A stretch of 64,000 bases of DNA from Pedobacter glucosidilyticus (GTDB lineage: Bacteria > Bacteroidota > Bacteroidia > Sphingobacteriales > Sphingobacteriaceae): NCBI RefSeq assembly GCF_002483235.1, contig NZ_DLHN01000021.1, positions 62,001 through 126,000 of the forward strand. The letters run 5' to 3'. Under the pieces are notes generated by a model. That model saw only the letters and a list, made by a program, of their open reading frames with translations. It did no database searches and was not told where the DNA came from. Positions 26,123 through 35,327 of the stretch are shown piece by piece (position 1 is the first letter of the stretch; the number at the start of each line of letters is the position of its first letter). The translations under genes were made by a program, and so were the position numbers.

Positions 26123-27166
26123 ATGCAGAATTTTAAAATATTACTGTTCTTTCTCCTTTTTACTAGCGTACAGCTTTTTGCTCAAAACGGGGGTAATGGC
26201 GTATTTCAGTTTCTTAATTTGCCTAACTCTTCCAGAACAGCGGCTTTAGGTATGGGCTATCAGGTTGCACCTATGCAAGACATCAGCGTAAGCTTTATAA
26301 ACCCTTCTTTATTATCAACCAAACAAAAAAATACAGCTTTGTTAAATTATAGCAATTATGTTTCTGATATTAATTTAGGAGCTTTACAATATAATTTTGC
26401 AGTTCAAGATATTCCTTTATCGGCTACGCTATTATATATAAACTACGGTAGCTTTAATGAAACTAATATTTCTGGCGAGCAAACAGGTAATACTTTTTCA
26501 GGTGGAGATTACCTCTTAAATATAGGGATTGGACATAACTGGAATAAGCAAATTTACTATGGTTTAAATTTTAAGACCATTTATGGTGCTTATGATATTT
26601 ATAGGTCTTTCGCCTTAGCAGCGGATGCTTCAATAACTTATCAGGATACTGTTAATAATTTTTCGGGAGGTATCATTCTAAAAAATATGGGCTATCAACT
26701 AAAGCCTTTTAATAACCAAAGAGAAAATTTACCTTTTGAGATAGCTTTAGCCATATCTCAAAAGCTTAAATATGCACCTTTCAGATATCATATCACTTAC
26801 AATAATCTGCAACAATTTGATTTAACTTTTCAGGATTTAGAAAATCCTGAAAACCAAATTGATTTAGTTACTGGGGAGCCTATAGCTGTCCAATATTCAA
26901 AAGCGCAAAAGTTAATGAGGCATTTTGTTTTTGGTTTAGAATTAATGCTTTCTGATGCTTTTCAGCTTCAGTCGTCTTATAATGTGCGTAGAAATCAAGA
27001 GTTAAGTATCAGCAATACAGGTGGTGCGCCGGGGCTTTCATTTGGTTTTGCTTTGCAATTGAAAAGATTAAGCTTTTCTTATGCACACTCCAGATTAAAC
27101 GTTGCAGGTGGAAATAATTTCTTTACCCTACAACTAAAACCATCAATTTTTAACACTAAAAAATAA
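26123..27166 (+). CDS. porQ: Type IX secretion system protein PorQ
   Basis: A 347-residue outer-membrane barrel protein with a signal peptide (cleavage near LFAQ). The start of the mature part, NGVFQFLNLPNSSRTAALG, and the following DISVSFINPSLLS and LNYSNYVSDINLGALQY are the PorQ signature. PorQ belongs to the PorU/V/Q/Z attachment complex of the type IX secretion system, so the organism should secrete proteins by this route. It lies next to cmk, as in many Bacteroidota. Confidence 0.93.
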   Translation: MQNFKILLFFLLFTSVQLFAQNGGNGVFQFLNLPNSSRTAALGMGYQVAPMQDISVSFINPSLLSTKQKNTALLNYSNYVSDINLGALQYNFAVQDIPLSATLLYINYGSFNETNISGEQTGNTFSGGDYLLNIGIGHNWNKQIYYGLNFKTIYGAYDIYRSFALAADASITYQDTVNNFSGGIILKNMGYQLKPFNNQRENLPFEIALAISQKLKYAPFRYHITYNNLQQFDLTFQDLENPENQIDLVTGEPIAVQYSKAQKLMRHFVFGLELMLSDAFQLQSSYNVRRNQELSISNTGGAPGLSFGFALQLKRLSFSYAHSRLNVAGGNNFFTLQLKPSIFNTKK

Positions 27167-27188
27167 TGCTAATTCGGGGGCAATTATA

Positions 27189-27196
27189 TAGCTTTG
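27189..27196 (+). promoter_or_regulatory. cmk promoter -7 box
   Basis: TAGCTTTG fits TAnnTTTG and ends nine bases before the cmk start codon at 27206. It overlaps the alternative TTG start at 27194, which I therefore reject. Confidence 0.4.
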
Positions 27197-27205
27197 TCTC
27201 CCGGG

Positions 27206-27880
27206 ATGAGTAAAAATATAATTGTAGCTATAGATGGCTATTCTTCTTGCGGTAAAAGTACTTTAGCTAAAGCCTTAGCAAAAAAACTCCATTTTATATA
27301 TGTAGATAGTGGTGCCATGTATAGGGCCGTTACTTTATATTTTCTACGTAACCAGACTGATTTAAGCAATCACGATTTAATTATTGATGCTTTAGAACAT
27401 ATAGATTTAAATTTCCATTCCAGAGATTATCAATCGCACATTCTTTTAAATGGTGAAGAAGTATCTGAAGAAATTAGACAAATGCCTGTTTCTGAAAATG
27501 TAAGTAAAATAGCAGCTATAAAAGAGGTAAGGCAAGCTATGGTAAAACAACAACAGAAAATGGCTAGATCTAAAAATATGGTGATGGACGGACGAGATAT
27601 AGGTACTACTGTATTCCCTCATGCTCAAGTAAAACTATTTATGACAGCCGACCCAAAAATCAGGGCAGAACGTAGGTATAAAGAGCTGTTGTCTAAAGGC
27701 GAAAAAGTAGAACTAGAAGAAATATTTGAAAATATAGCTCACAGAGATTACTTAGACACCACACGTGAAGAAAGCCCTTTGGTAAGAGCCGATGACGCCA
27801 TAATTTTAGATAATACCAATTTGTCAGAAGAGCAACAGTTAGATTTTGCTTTAGAGAAAATTAAGCCTTTTCTTCATTAG
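27206..27880 (+). CDS. cmk: Cytidylate kinase
   Basis: Phosphorylates CMP and dCMP with ATP. The P-loop is DGYSSCGKSTLAK at the N-terminus, a Bacteroidota variant of GxxGxGKST. DSGAMYRAVT, MDGRDIGTTVFP and the lid region RAERRYKELLSKG follow in the usual order. It is 224 residues, full length. Confidence 0.96.
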   Translation: MSKNIIVAIDGYSSCGKSTLAKALAKKLHFIYVDSGAMYRAVTLYFLRNQTDLSNHDLIIDALEHIDLNFHSRDYQSHILLNGEEVSEEIRQMPVSENVSKIAAIKEVRQAMVKQQQKMARSKNMVMDGRDIGTTVFPHAQVKLFMTADPKIRAERRYKELLSKGEKVELEEIFENIAHRDYLDTTREESPLVRADDAIILDNTNLSEEQQLDFALEKIKPFLH

Positions 27881-27886
27881 TACTGC

Positions 27887-28082
27887 TTATTTATCAGCCT
27901 TCCTTTCATATTGCTGTTCATCAGAAGGGATATTTTGTATAGATTTTACGCCTTCATTTTCTTTAGCCAAAATCTTTCATAGAAACCGCGTTTTTATGCT
28001 TGTATTTATCTTTTAAATCAAATTCCGCAGTAATTTCATCTTGACTTTCTTGTTTAATTTGAGTTTCTTTTTTGTTTTTCAT
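27887..28082 (-). pseudogene. Small hydrophilic protein gene, apparently frameshifted
   Basis: In the 357-bp space 27881-28237 the minus strand has an ATG at 28082 followed by 39 codons and a stop at 27963-27965 (protein begins MKNKKETQIKQESQDE). Dropping one base near 27963-27971 continues the frame to a second stop at 27887-27889, adding AKENEGVKSIQNIPSDEQQY and five more residues of the same charged style. The total span is one base more than a multiple of three. I read this as a small gene of about 65 residues broken by one inserted base; the 39-residue form could also be the real product. Family unknown. Confidence 0.5.
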
Positions 28083-28191
28083 AACCTTATATTGAATGAT
28101 GTAATACTGTACAAGTACTATACCCAAAATGCAAATGCTTAAAAATCAATAAAAAAAGCTTTTTATTTCTTTTTCTGTAAGAATATATTCC

Positions 28192-28199
28192 TACCTTTG
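28192..28199 (+). promoter_or_regulatory. rpsA promoter -7 box
   Basis: TACCTTTG followed by CAG is the canonical Bacteroidota -7 element, 38 bp before the rpsA ATG. The leader that follows contains AAAGGAGACA (28219-28228), one of the few Shine-Dalgarno-like sequences in the window. Confidence 0.75.
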
Positions 28200-28237
28200 C
28201 AGTCCCCAAAGCGGGAAAAAAGGAGACAAATTATTTA

Positions 28238-30184
28238 ATGGCAAAAAAACAAGTAGCAGAAAAGGAGTTAAAAGCAAAAGAAGCAGAACTTCAAGAGACT
28301 GTAAAAAGAGAAAAAGAGGTATTTGAATCAGAAGCTGATTCATTATCTATTGAAGACATTAAATCTTCATCACTCGTAGCAGACCCTAACGATTTTGATT
28401 GGGATGCAGACGATAAAGTGTTTGGTAACTACAACCAAGCAGACAGAGAAAAAATGGAACAGATGTATGCTGGTACATTCAACTCTGTAGAAAAAGGAGA
28501 AATTATTTCTGGTACTGTTGTAACCATCAACAGTAAAGATGTGGTTTTAAACATCGGTTTCAAATCTGATGGTTTAGTTCCTTTAAACGAATTCCGTGAT
28601 ACACCAGATCTTAAAGTTGGTGATTCTGTTGACGTATTTGTTGAGCAAAGAGAAGATGCTAACGGACAGTTAGTTTTATCTCGTAAAAGAGCAAAAACCC
28701 AACGTTCATGGGAAATGATTAATGAAGCGTTAGAAAACGATACCATCATCAATGGTTATGTGAAGAGCAGAACTAAAGGTGGTTTAATCGTAGATATAAT
28801 GGGCGTAGAAGCCTTCTTACCAGGTTCACAAATTGATATTAAACCAATTCGTGATTACGATATTTACGTTGGTAAGACTATGGAATTCAAAGTTGTTAAA
28901 ATCAACCACGAGTTCAAAAACGTTGTTGTTTCTCACAAAGTTCTTATCGAAGACGATTTGGAAAGCCAAAAAGTTGAGATTGTTTCTAAATTGGAGAAAG
29001 GACAAGTTCTTGAAGGAACTGTTAAAAACATTACAGATTTCGGTGTATTCATTGATTTGGGTGGTGTTGACGGTTTACTTCACATTACTGATATCTCTTG
29101 GGGTCGTATCGAGCATCCAAAAGAGGTATTATCTTTAGATGAAAAAGTTAACGTTGTTGTTCTTGACTTTGATGACGAGAAAAAACGTATCGCTTTAGGT
29201 TTAAAACAATTAACTTCTCACCCTTGGGAATCTTTAAATACTGATTTAGCTATCGGTTCTAAAGTAAAAGGAAAAATCGTAACTGTTGCAGATTACGGTG
29301 CATTCTTAGAAATCATCCCTGGAGTAGAAGGTTTAATTCACGTTTCAGAAATGTCTTGGTCTCAAAACTTACGTAACCCGCAAGAGTTTATGAAAGTAGG
29401 AGATGAGATTGAAGCAGTAGTTTTAACCTTAGACAGAGATGAGCGTAAAATGTCTTTAGGCATTAAACAATTAACTCCTGATCCTTGGGAAAAAGCGGCA
29501 GAAAGATATCCAATCGGAAGCAAGCACAAAGCAGCTGTTAAAAACATGACTAACTTTGGTGTATTTGTTGAAATCGAAGAAGGTATTGATGGTTTAATCC
29601 ATATTTCTGACTTATCATGGTCTAAAAAAGTTAATCACCCTAATGAGTTCACTAAAGTTGGTGAAGAATTAGACGTGGTAGTTTTAGAGCTTGATGTAGA
29701 TAACCGTAAATTAAGCTTAGGTCACAAACAATTAGAAGAAAACCCTTGGGATACTTTTGAAACTATCTTCACTTTAGATTCAATCCACGAAGGAACTGTA
29801 ACTAAAGTAACTGACAAAGGCGCTTTAGTAGCATTACCTTACGGTGTTGAAGGTTTTGTACCAACAAAACACTTAAACAAAGAAGACGGTTCTGTATTGA
29901 AAAATGATGAGACTTCAGAGTTCAAAATCATTGAGTTCAATAAAGATTCTAAGAGAATTGTAGTATCTCACGCCCGTATTTGGGAAGAGGTAAAAGCTGA
30001 AGCTGTTGCCGAAGAAAGAGCTACTAAGAAAAAAGAAGCAAGCGCAGCAAGCAATGCAGTTAAAAAAGTTAAAGAATCTGTAGAGAAATCTACTTTAGGA
30101 GACTTAGACGTATTGGCACAATTGAAAGATAAGATGGAAGGCGATGCCAAAAAAGCTGCTAAAAAGAAAGAAGAAGCTAAGTAG
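28238..30184 (+). CDS. rpsA: 30S ribosomal protein S1
   Basis: Binds mRNA on the small ribosomal subunit during initiation. It is 648 residues with six S1 (OB-fold) repeats beginning near residues 85, 170, 255, 340, 428 and 515. Repeats 3-5 are the best conserved (for example ITDFGVFIDLGGVDGLLHI). The acidic N-terminal 80 residues and the lysine/alanine-rich C-terminal tail are typical of Bacteroidota S1. A strong promoter and a terminator isolate it as a single-gene unit. Confidence 0.97.
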   Translation: MAKKQVAEKELKAKEAELQETVKREKEVFESEADSLSIEDIKSSSLVADPNDFDWDADDKVFGNYNQADREKMEQMYAGTFNSVEKGEIISGTVVTINSKDVVLNIGFKSDGLVPLNEFRDTPDLKVGDSVDVFVEQREDANGQLVLSRKRAKTQRSWEMINEALENDTIINGYVKSRTKGGLIVDIMGVEAFLPGSQIDIKPIRDYDIYVGKTMEFKVVKINHEFKNVVVSHKVLIEDDLESQKVEIVSKLEKGQVLEGTVKNITDFGVFIDLGGVDGLLHITDISWGRIEHPKEVLSLDEKVNVVVLDFDDEKKRIALGLKQLTSHPWESLNTDLAIGSKVKGKIVTVADYGAFLEIIPGVEGLIHVSEMSWSQNLRNPQEFMKVGDEIEAVVLTLDRDERKMSLGIKQLTPDPWEKAAERYPIGSKHKAAVKNMTNFGVFVEIEEGIDGLIHISDLSWSKKVNHPNEFTKVGEELDVVVLELDVDNRKLSLGHKQLEENPWDTFETIFTLDSIHEGTVTKVTDKGALVALPYGVEGFVPTKHLNKEDGSVLKNDETSEFKIIEFNKDSKRIVVSHARIWEEVKAEAVAEERATKKKEASAASNAVKKVKESVEKSTLGDLDVLAQLKDKMEGDAKKAAKKKEEAK

Positions 30185-30205
30185 TTAGCAATTCTATCAT
30201 AAATG

Positions 30206-30238
30206 AAGCCCCTTTGTGTAAACAGAGGGGCTTTTTTG
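30206..30238 (+). terminator. Rho-independent terminator after rpsA
   Basis: Stem AAGCCCCT/AGGGGCTT with an extended inner part and a run of six T at the end. Confidence 0.92.
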
Positions 30239-30303
30239 TTGGTGTACTGATTCGGGCATAAAAACGAAATTTAAAAATTTCACCTCTTTTATCTTATTTT
30301 TTC

Positions 30304-30311
30304 TATTTTTG
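30304..30311 (+). promoter_or_regulatory. pyrR promoter -7 box
   Basis: TATTTTTG, a TAnnTTTG match, 17 bp before the pyrR ATG. A perfect inverted repeat GAAATTT-AA-AAATTTC lies at 30266-30281, upstream of the box; it may be an operator, but nothing else supports that. Confidence 0.4.
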
Positions 30312-30328
30312 ACCAAACCAAAAGACTG

Positions 30329-30877
30329 ATGCAAAATTTAACCCTTCTTGACGGTCAAAAATTTCAAATTACTTTAAAACGCCTTTGTCATCAGTTAATA
30401 GAAAATCATAATGATTTTTCAGATTCTGTTATCATTGGTATACAACCACGCGGACCTTATTTATCCAATAGAATTGCTAGTGAGCTAAAGCAAATCATCC
30501 CTAATGCTACTATCAATCATGGTAATTTAGATATTACTTTTTATAGAGATGATTTTAGAAGAAGTGATTCTCCTTTACTACCCAATAGCACACATATAGA
30601 TTTTATTATTGAAGGAAAGAAAGTGATTTTGGTAGATGATGTTTTATGGACAGGAAGAACCATTAGAGCTGCCATGGATGCCATGTTAGCTTTTGGTAGA
30701 CCCGCAAAGGTAGAATTACTGGTTTTAGTAGATAGAAGATACTCTAGACAATTACCAGTAGAACCAGATTATATAGGTATACAGGTAGATTCCATATCAT
30801 CACAAAAAGTGGTTGTAAGTTGGAAAGAAGCAGATGCAGAAGATAAAGTTATTTTGATATCAGACAATAAAAAGTAA
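30329..30877 (+). CDS. pyrR: PyrR-type uracil phosphoribosyltransferase/regulator
   Basis: A 182-residue phosphoribosyltransferase of the PyrR family. The PRPP-binding loop is VILVDDVLWTGRTIRAA, with the early GIQPRGPYLSNRIA segment and the VDRRYSRQLP region typical of PyrR. In Gram-positive bacteria PyrR binds the pyr mRNA and attenuates it when UMP is high. I see no anti-terminator leader here, so it may work mainly as a salvage enzyme. It is one base apart from pyrB and shares its transcript. Confidence 0.93.
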   Translation: MQNLTLLDGQKFQITLKRLCHQLIENHNDFSDSVIIGIQPRGPYLSNRIASELKQIIPNATINHGNLDITFYRDDFRRSDSPLLPNSTHIDFIIEGKKVILVDDVLWTGRTIRAAMDAMLAFGRPAKVELLVLVDRRYSRQLPVEPDYIGIQVDSISSQKVVVSWKEADAEDKVILISDNKK

Positions 30878-30878
30878 A

Positions 30879-31817
30879 ATGCCAGAACAAGCACATAGAT
30901 TAAGCAGTAAGCATCTTTTAGGAATTAAAGACCTTAATACAAAAGATATTGAACTGATTCTTGAAACTGCGGATACTTTTAAAGATGTCATTAACAGACC
31001 GATTAAAAAAGTTCCATCTTTAAGAGACATCACCATAGCAAATATCTTCTTCGAGAATTCTACCAGAACAAAGCTTTCTTTTGAGTTGGCACAAAAAAGG
31101 CTATCGGCAGATGTTATTAATTTTGCTGCCTCAAGCTCGTCTGTAAGTAAAGGCGAAACTTTGATTGATACGGTAAACAATATTCTATCCATGAAAGTGG
31201 ATATGGTAGTCATGAGACACCCTTACGCTGGTGCTGGTGTTTTTTTAAGTAAACATATCAATGCACAAATTGTAAATGCTGGTGACGGAGCGCATGAACA
31301 CCCAACCCAAGCATTATTAGACGCTTTCTCTATCAAAGAAAAATATGGCGATGTAGCTGGTAAAAAAGTAGTTATTGTTGGCGATATTTTACACTCACGA
31401 GTAGCTTTATCTAATATACTATGTTTACAAAAACTAGGAGCAGAAGTTAAAGTTTGCGGTCCTACAACGTTAATCCCCAAATATATCCATACCCTAGGTG
31501 TAAAAGTAGAACACAATTTAAGAAAAGCATTAAACTGGTGTGATGTTGCCAACATGTTGAGAATACAACTAGAAAGACAAGATATTAAGTATTTTCCATC
31601 ATTAAGAGAATACTCTATGATGTATGGACTAAATAAACAAATTTTAGACTCTTTAGACAAAGAAATCACGATTATGCACCCAGGCCCTATCAATAGAGGG
31701 GTAGAGATAACCAGCGATGTAGCAGATAGTAAACAGTCTATCATCTTAGACCAAGTAGAAAACGGTGTTGCCGTAAGAATGGCAGTTTTATACTTATTAG
31801 CTAGCCAAAAGCAATAA
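30879..31817 (+). CDS. pyrB: Aspartate carbamoyltransferase catalytic subunit
   Basis: Joins carbamoyl phosphate and aspartate in de novo pyrimidine synthesis. The carbamoyl-phosphate loop is FFENSTRTKLSFE, the mobile loop is SSSVSKGET, and HPTQALLDAF, VGDILHSRVA and HPGPINRGVEI complete the family pattern. At 312 residues it is full length. No regulatory pyrI follows; instead a small membrane protein gene starts four bases after the stop. Confidence 0.97.
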   Translation: MPEQAHRLSSKHLLGIKDLNTKDIELILETADTFKDVINRPIKKVPSLRDITIANIFFENSTRTKLSFELAQKRLSADVINFAASSSSVSKGETLIDTVNNILSMKVDMVVMRHPYAGAGVFLSKHINAQIVNAGDGAHEHPTQALLDAFSIKEKYGDVAGKKVVIVGDILHSRVALSNILCLQKLGAEVKVCGPTTLIPKYIHTLGVKVEHNLRKALNWCDVANMLRIQLERQDIKYFPSLREYSMMYGLNKQILDSLDKEITIMHPGPINRGVEITSDVADSKQSIILDQVENGVAVRMAVLYLLASQKQ

Positions 31818-31821
31818 AATC

Positions 31822-32142
31822 ATGGATGCAGAAGAATTAGCTTTTTTAGAAAGTTGGGAAATTAGAAGAAGAAAATGGAGGTGGGGCAGAGTTTTTTTTA
31901 ATACCATTTTATATATAGCTGTTCCTGTAGTGCTAACTATAGACTTTATTAATTTTTTCATCATCGCTGATACAAATTTTGGTTTCTTTAGTTTAGAACA
32001 TTTATGGGAGTTTTTAAAAACACTTTTAGTTTTCTCTCTTATTATTGGCTCGTCTTTTGGAGTATTTTATTGGTATTCTAACGAGCTAAAATTCCAAAGA
32101 CTTACCCGAAAGCAAGAAAAAGAGAATAAAAACATAATTTAA
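31822..32142 (+). CDS. Small two-helix membrane protein
   Basis: A 106-residue protein of unknown family, four bases after pyrB and so probably co-transcribed. A basic N-terminus (RRRKWRWGR) precedes a first hydrophobic segment (about 25-50) and a second (about 68-86), then a basic C-terminal tail. This topology puts both ends in the cytoplasm. Nothing links it to pyrimidine synthesis except position. Confidence 0.75.
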   Translation: MDAEELAFLESWEIRRRKWRWGRVFFNTILYIAVPVVLTIDFINFFIIADTNFGFFSLEHLWEFLKTLLVFSLIIGSSFGVFYWYSNELKFQRLTRKQEKENKNII

Positions 32143-32162
32143 ATTAATGTTATTAGTTTTTA

Positions 32163-32200
32163 TATTAAATGTCTGTTAAATTCGTTTCAAACATTTAATA
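32163..32200. repeat. Inverted repeat in the pyrB/TPR intergenic space
   Basis: Perfect 10-bp arms TATTAAATGT (32163-32172) and ACATTTAATA (32191-32200) with an 18-base spacer, in the 117-bp space between the small membrane protein and the large TPR gene. No T run follows, so it is not a standard terminator. Confidence 0.4.
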
Positions 32201-32259
32201 ATTAAATTCTGGTGCATTTGTTTAAATACACAAATAACCTTTTAGAATGTTAAATTACT

Positions 32260-35200
32260 ATGCTTAAAAAAATTACTGTATTTACATCATTCCTATTTTT
32301 TGGTTTACAAATTCAGGCACAAATTCCACTTCAATATGATTTAAATAATCAGTATAAAAAAGGTTTAGAGTTACTAGAGCAGAAAAAATATGTAGCTGCC
32401 TCTTCTATTTTTCAGGAGGTTGAAAAATTACGATACACCACATCTACACAAGTTGATAGCAGATTAAACATCTCTGAAATAAAAATAAATGCTCAATATT
32501 ATAGAGCTTTATGTGCATTAGAGCTTAAAAATGAAGATGCTGAGGAATTATTTCTAAAATTTATCAGGCAACATCCAGAAAATGCTAAAACAAAACAGGC
32601 ATATTTTCAGGTTGGTAAATCATACTTTCAACAAGGAAAATATCAAGATGCTTTAAATTGGTTTACTAAAGTAAGCTCAATAGATTTGGTTGGAGATGAT
32701 GAAACAGAGTATAAATTTAAAACCGCGTACGCATATTTTGAAACTAAAGATTATGCAAATGCCAAACCACTATTTGGTTTAGTAAAAGATCGTCCTTCGG
32801 TGTATCAAGAGCAGTCTATTTATTACTACGCTTATATTTCGTATTTGGATAAAGATTATAAAGTTGCTTTAACTAACTTCGAGAAGCTAAAAAATGCTAA
32901 AAATTACGAGTCTAGCTATCCATATTATATCTCTGCTATTTATTTCTTAGATAAGCGTTATGATGATGTTTTAGCCTATACCATCCCTATTTTAAACACC
33001 ACTAAGCAGCAATACGAGACAGAAATGTTCAGGATTGTAGCCGCTTCTTATTTTGCTAAAGAAAATTACAATGAAGCGCTTAAATATTATGAGCGTTTTA
33101 TGGCAAATGATAAAGGCAAAACTCAAAACAACCAAGACTCTTACCAAATAGGCTATACTTATTATAAGCTTAAGAATTATAATAAATCTATAGATCAATT
33201 AATCAAGCTTAATAAAGACTTGAATAATTACAGTCAGTTTGGTTTATATACTTTGGGTGATTCTTATATCCAAACCAATAATAAACAAGGCGCAAGAAAT
33301 GCCTTTTTAGAGAGCTCAAAACTTAATTTTGATAAACAACTCAAAGAAGATGCTTTGTTAAACTTTGCTAAGCTATCTTACGAATTACAGTTTCATAACA
33401 TCGCATTAGATGCAACTCAAGAATATATCAAAACCTATCCGCGTTCTGCTAAAATTAACGAGGCTAAAACATTATTAGCAAATGTGTTATTAAGTACCAA
33501 AAATTATCGTGATGCGATTGATATCTTAGAAACCATCAACAATAAAAATGAAGATGCACAGGAAGCTTATCAAAAAGTAACTTATTACAGAGGCCTAGAG
33601 CATTTTAATGAAAGAGCTTTTGAGAATGCTATTGGGATGTTTTTGAGGTCTAATAATTTCCCTTTAGATAAAGACATACATGCTTTAGCCACTTATTGGT
33701 GTGCAGAAGCTATGTACGAAGTGCGTAAATTTGGAGAATCTGTAGAGTATTTTGAGAATTTCTTAAAAATGCCAGCTGCCAGAAAAACAGATTTATTTAA
33801 TTACGCCAATTATGCCTTAGGGTATGCCGCTTTAGAAGGAGAGAATTATCCCAAAGCAGTAACGCACTATAATAGATTTTTAAATGGAAGCGAGAAAGAT
33901 AGTAAAACTATTAATGATGCTACATTAAGACTAGCTGATGCTTATTTTGGAGCCAAAAATTACGGCAGTGCATTAACTTATTACAACAGAATTATAGCAC
34001 TTAATACTAGCAGTAAAGATTATGCTTTATTTCAAAAAGGGATTATTGAAGGCTTACAAAATCAGCCTCAAGCAAAAATTGCAACTCTACAATCTCTGTT
34101 AAATCAGTTCCCAAATTCTAACTATGCAGATGATGCAGGTTTTGAAATTCCTTATACTTATTTTTTAATAGGCGAGGGCGAAAAAGCTAAAGCAGATTTA
34201 ACCGTCTTTATTGCTAAATATCCTAGAAGCGCTTATGTTTCCAGAGCACTTATTACTATTGGTTTGGTGCAGTATGATCAAAAGAACGATAATGAAGCTT
34301 TAGCCACTTTTAAAAAGGTAGTTAGCGATTATAAATCAACTGATGAGGCTCAACAAGCTATCAAATTAATAGAAAGAATTTATGTTGATATGGGTAATGC
34401 ATCAGCATTTATAGATTACGCCAATTCAACCTCTATAGGGAATTATACTTTAGCAGAGCAAGATAATATCATGTTCCAGGCAGCAAATAACATGTATTTA
34501 AGAGGAGATTGGGCGGGTGCAGTAGAATCCGTAAATGCTTATTTTGATAAGTTTCCTAAAGCCATCAAGGATAAACATGCAAAATTCATCAGGGCAGAGA
34601 GCTATAAAAACCTAGGTAAATTTGCTCCAGCTATTATTGATTATGAATATATCCTTAACGATTGGACGAGCGAGTTTACAGAAAAAGCCTTAATCAGTAT
34701 TTCTAATATCTACTTAAAAAATAAGCAGTATAATGAGGCTATTGTACACCTTAAAAAGTTAGAAATTGCCTCAGAATATAAATCAACCTATCAGTTTGCC
34801 ATCAATAATTTAATGGTAGCTTATGAAGGCTTAGCCGTTCCGGATCAAACTTTGAAGTATGCTCAAATCATAAAAGAGTACGAAAAATCATCAGAACAGG
34901 ATAAAAATCTAGCTACTTTATATGCTGGTAAAGCTTATTTGCTTACCGCAGATACAACAACGGCTGTTAAAGAGCTAAATATCTTATCCAAAAATGCTAA
35001 AACCATTCAAGCAGCAGAAGCAAAATATCTCTTGGCAAATATTCAATATCTGAAAAGGGATTATAAAGAATCTCAAAAAACATTATTTGATTTAATCAAT
35101 AATCTTCCAAACTATGATTATTGGGTGGCTAAGAGCTTTATTCTTTTAGCCGATAATTATGTGGCTTTAAAAGACACTTTTCAAGCTAAAAGTACCTTGC

Positions 35201-35283
35201 AAAGTATCATAGAAAACTATGAGGGAGATGATGACATCCTGCCAACAGCTAAAGAAAAACTTCAAGCTATAACCAGTAAATAA
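32260..35283 (+). CDS. Large periplasmic TPR protein (1007 residues)
   Basis: An exported protein (signal peptide ending near QIQAQIP) built almost wholly from tetratricopeptide repeats, at least fifteen by eye, such as AYFQVGKSYFQQGKYQDALN, NFAKLSYELQFHNIALDATQ and AEAKYLLANIQYLKRDYKES. Several repeats match the YbgF/BamD outer-membrane-lipoprotein type (ALFQKGIIEGLQNQPQAKIA, FPNSNYADDAGFEI). No catalytic motif is visible. It starts a plus-strand run with a barrel, an HU/SPOR protein and ExbB-ExbD-TonB, so a scaffold role in that envelope machinery is a reasonable inference. Confidence 0.9.
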   Translation: MLKKITVFTSFLFFGLQIQAQIPLQYDLNNQYKKGLELLEQKKYVAASSIFQEVEKLRYTTSTQVDSRLNISEIKINAQYYRALCALELKNEDAEELFLKFIRQHPENAKTKQAYFQVGKSYFQQGKYQDALNWFTKVSSIDLVGDDETEYKFKTAYAYFETKDYANAKPLFGLVKDRPSVYQEQSIYYYAYISYLDKDYKVALTNFEKLKNAKNYESSYPYYISAIYFLDKRYDDVLAYTIPILNTTKQQYETEMFRIVAASYFAKENYNEALKYYERFMANDKGKTQNNQDSYQIGYTYYKLKNYNKSIDQLIKLNKDLNNYSQFGLYTLGDSYIQTNNKQGARNAFLESSKLNFDKQLKEDALLNFAKLSYELQFHNIALDATQEYIKTYPRSAKINEAKTLLANVLLSTKNYRDAIDILETINNKNEDAQEAYQKVTYYRGLEHFNERAFENAIGMFLRSNNFPLDKDIHALATYWCAEAMYEVRKFGESVEYFENFLKMPAARKTDLFNYANYALGYAALEGENYPKAVTHYNRFLNGSEKDSKTINDATLRLADAYFGAKNYGSALTYYNRIIALNTSSKDYALFQKGIIEGLQNQPQAKIATLQSLLNQFPNSNYADDAGFEIPYTYFLIGEGEKAKADLTVFIAKYPRSAYVSRALITIGLVQYDQKNDNEALATFKKVVSDYKSTDEAQQAIKLIERIYVDMGNASAFIDYANSTSIGNYTLAEQDNIMFQAANNMYLRGDWAGAVESVNAYFDKFPKAIKDKHAKFIRAESYKNLGKFAPAIIDYEYILNDWTSEFTEKALISISNIYLKNKQYNEAIVHLKKLEIASEYKSTYQFAINNLMVAYEGLAVPDQTLKYAQIIKEYEKSSEQDKNLATLYAGKAYLLTADTTTAVKELNILSKNAKTIQAAEAKYLLANIQYLKRDYKESQKTLFDLINNLPNYDYWVAKSFILLADNYVALKDTFQAKSTLQSIIENYEGDDDILPTAKEKLQAITSK

Positions 35284-35327
35284 AGAATTTATTTTATCAG
35301 CATCTCTATAATAAGAAGTACAATTAG

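Noticed and set aside
30860..31744. Long minus-strand open frames opposite pyrB
   Set aside because: They are antisense to a well-conserved gene and rich in residues expected from reverse-strand reading.
32163..32200. Inverted repeat as a terminator for the pyrR-pyrB unit
   Set aside because: The arms are A+T-only apart from one G-C pair, the loop is long and no T run follows.
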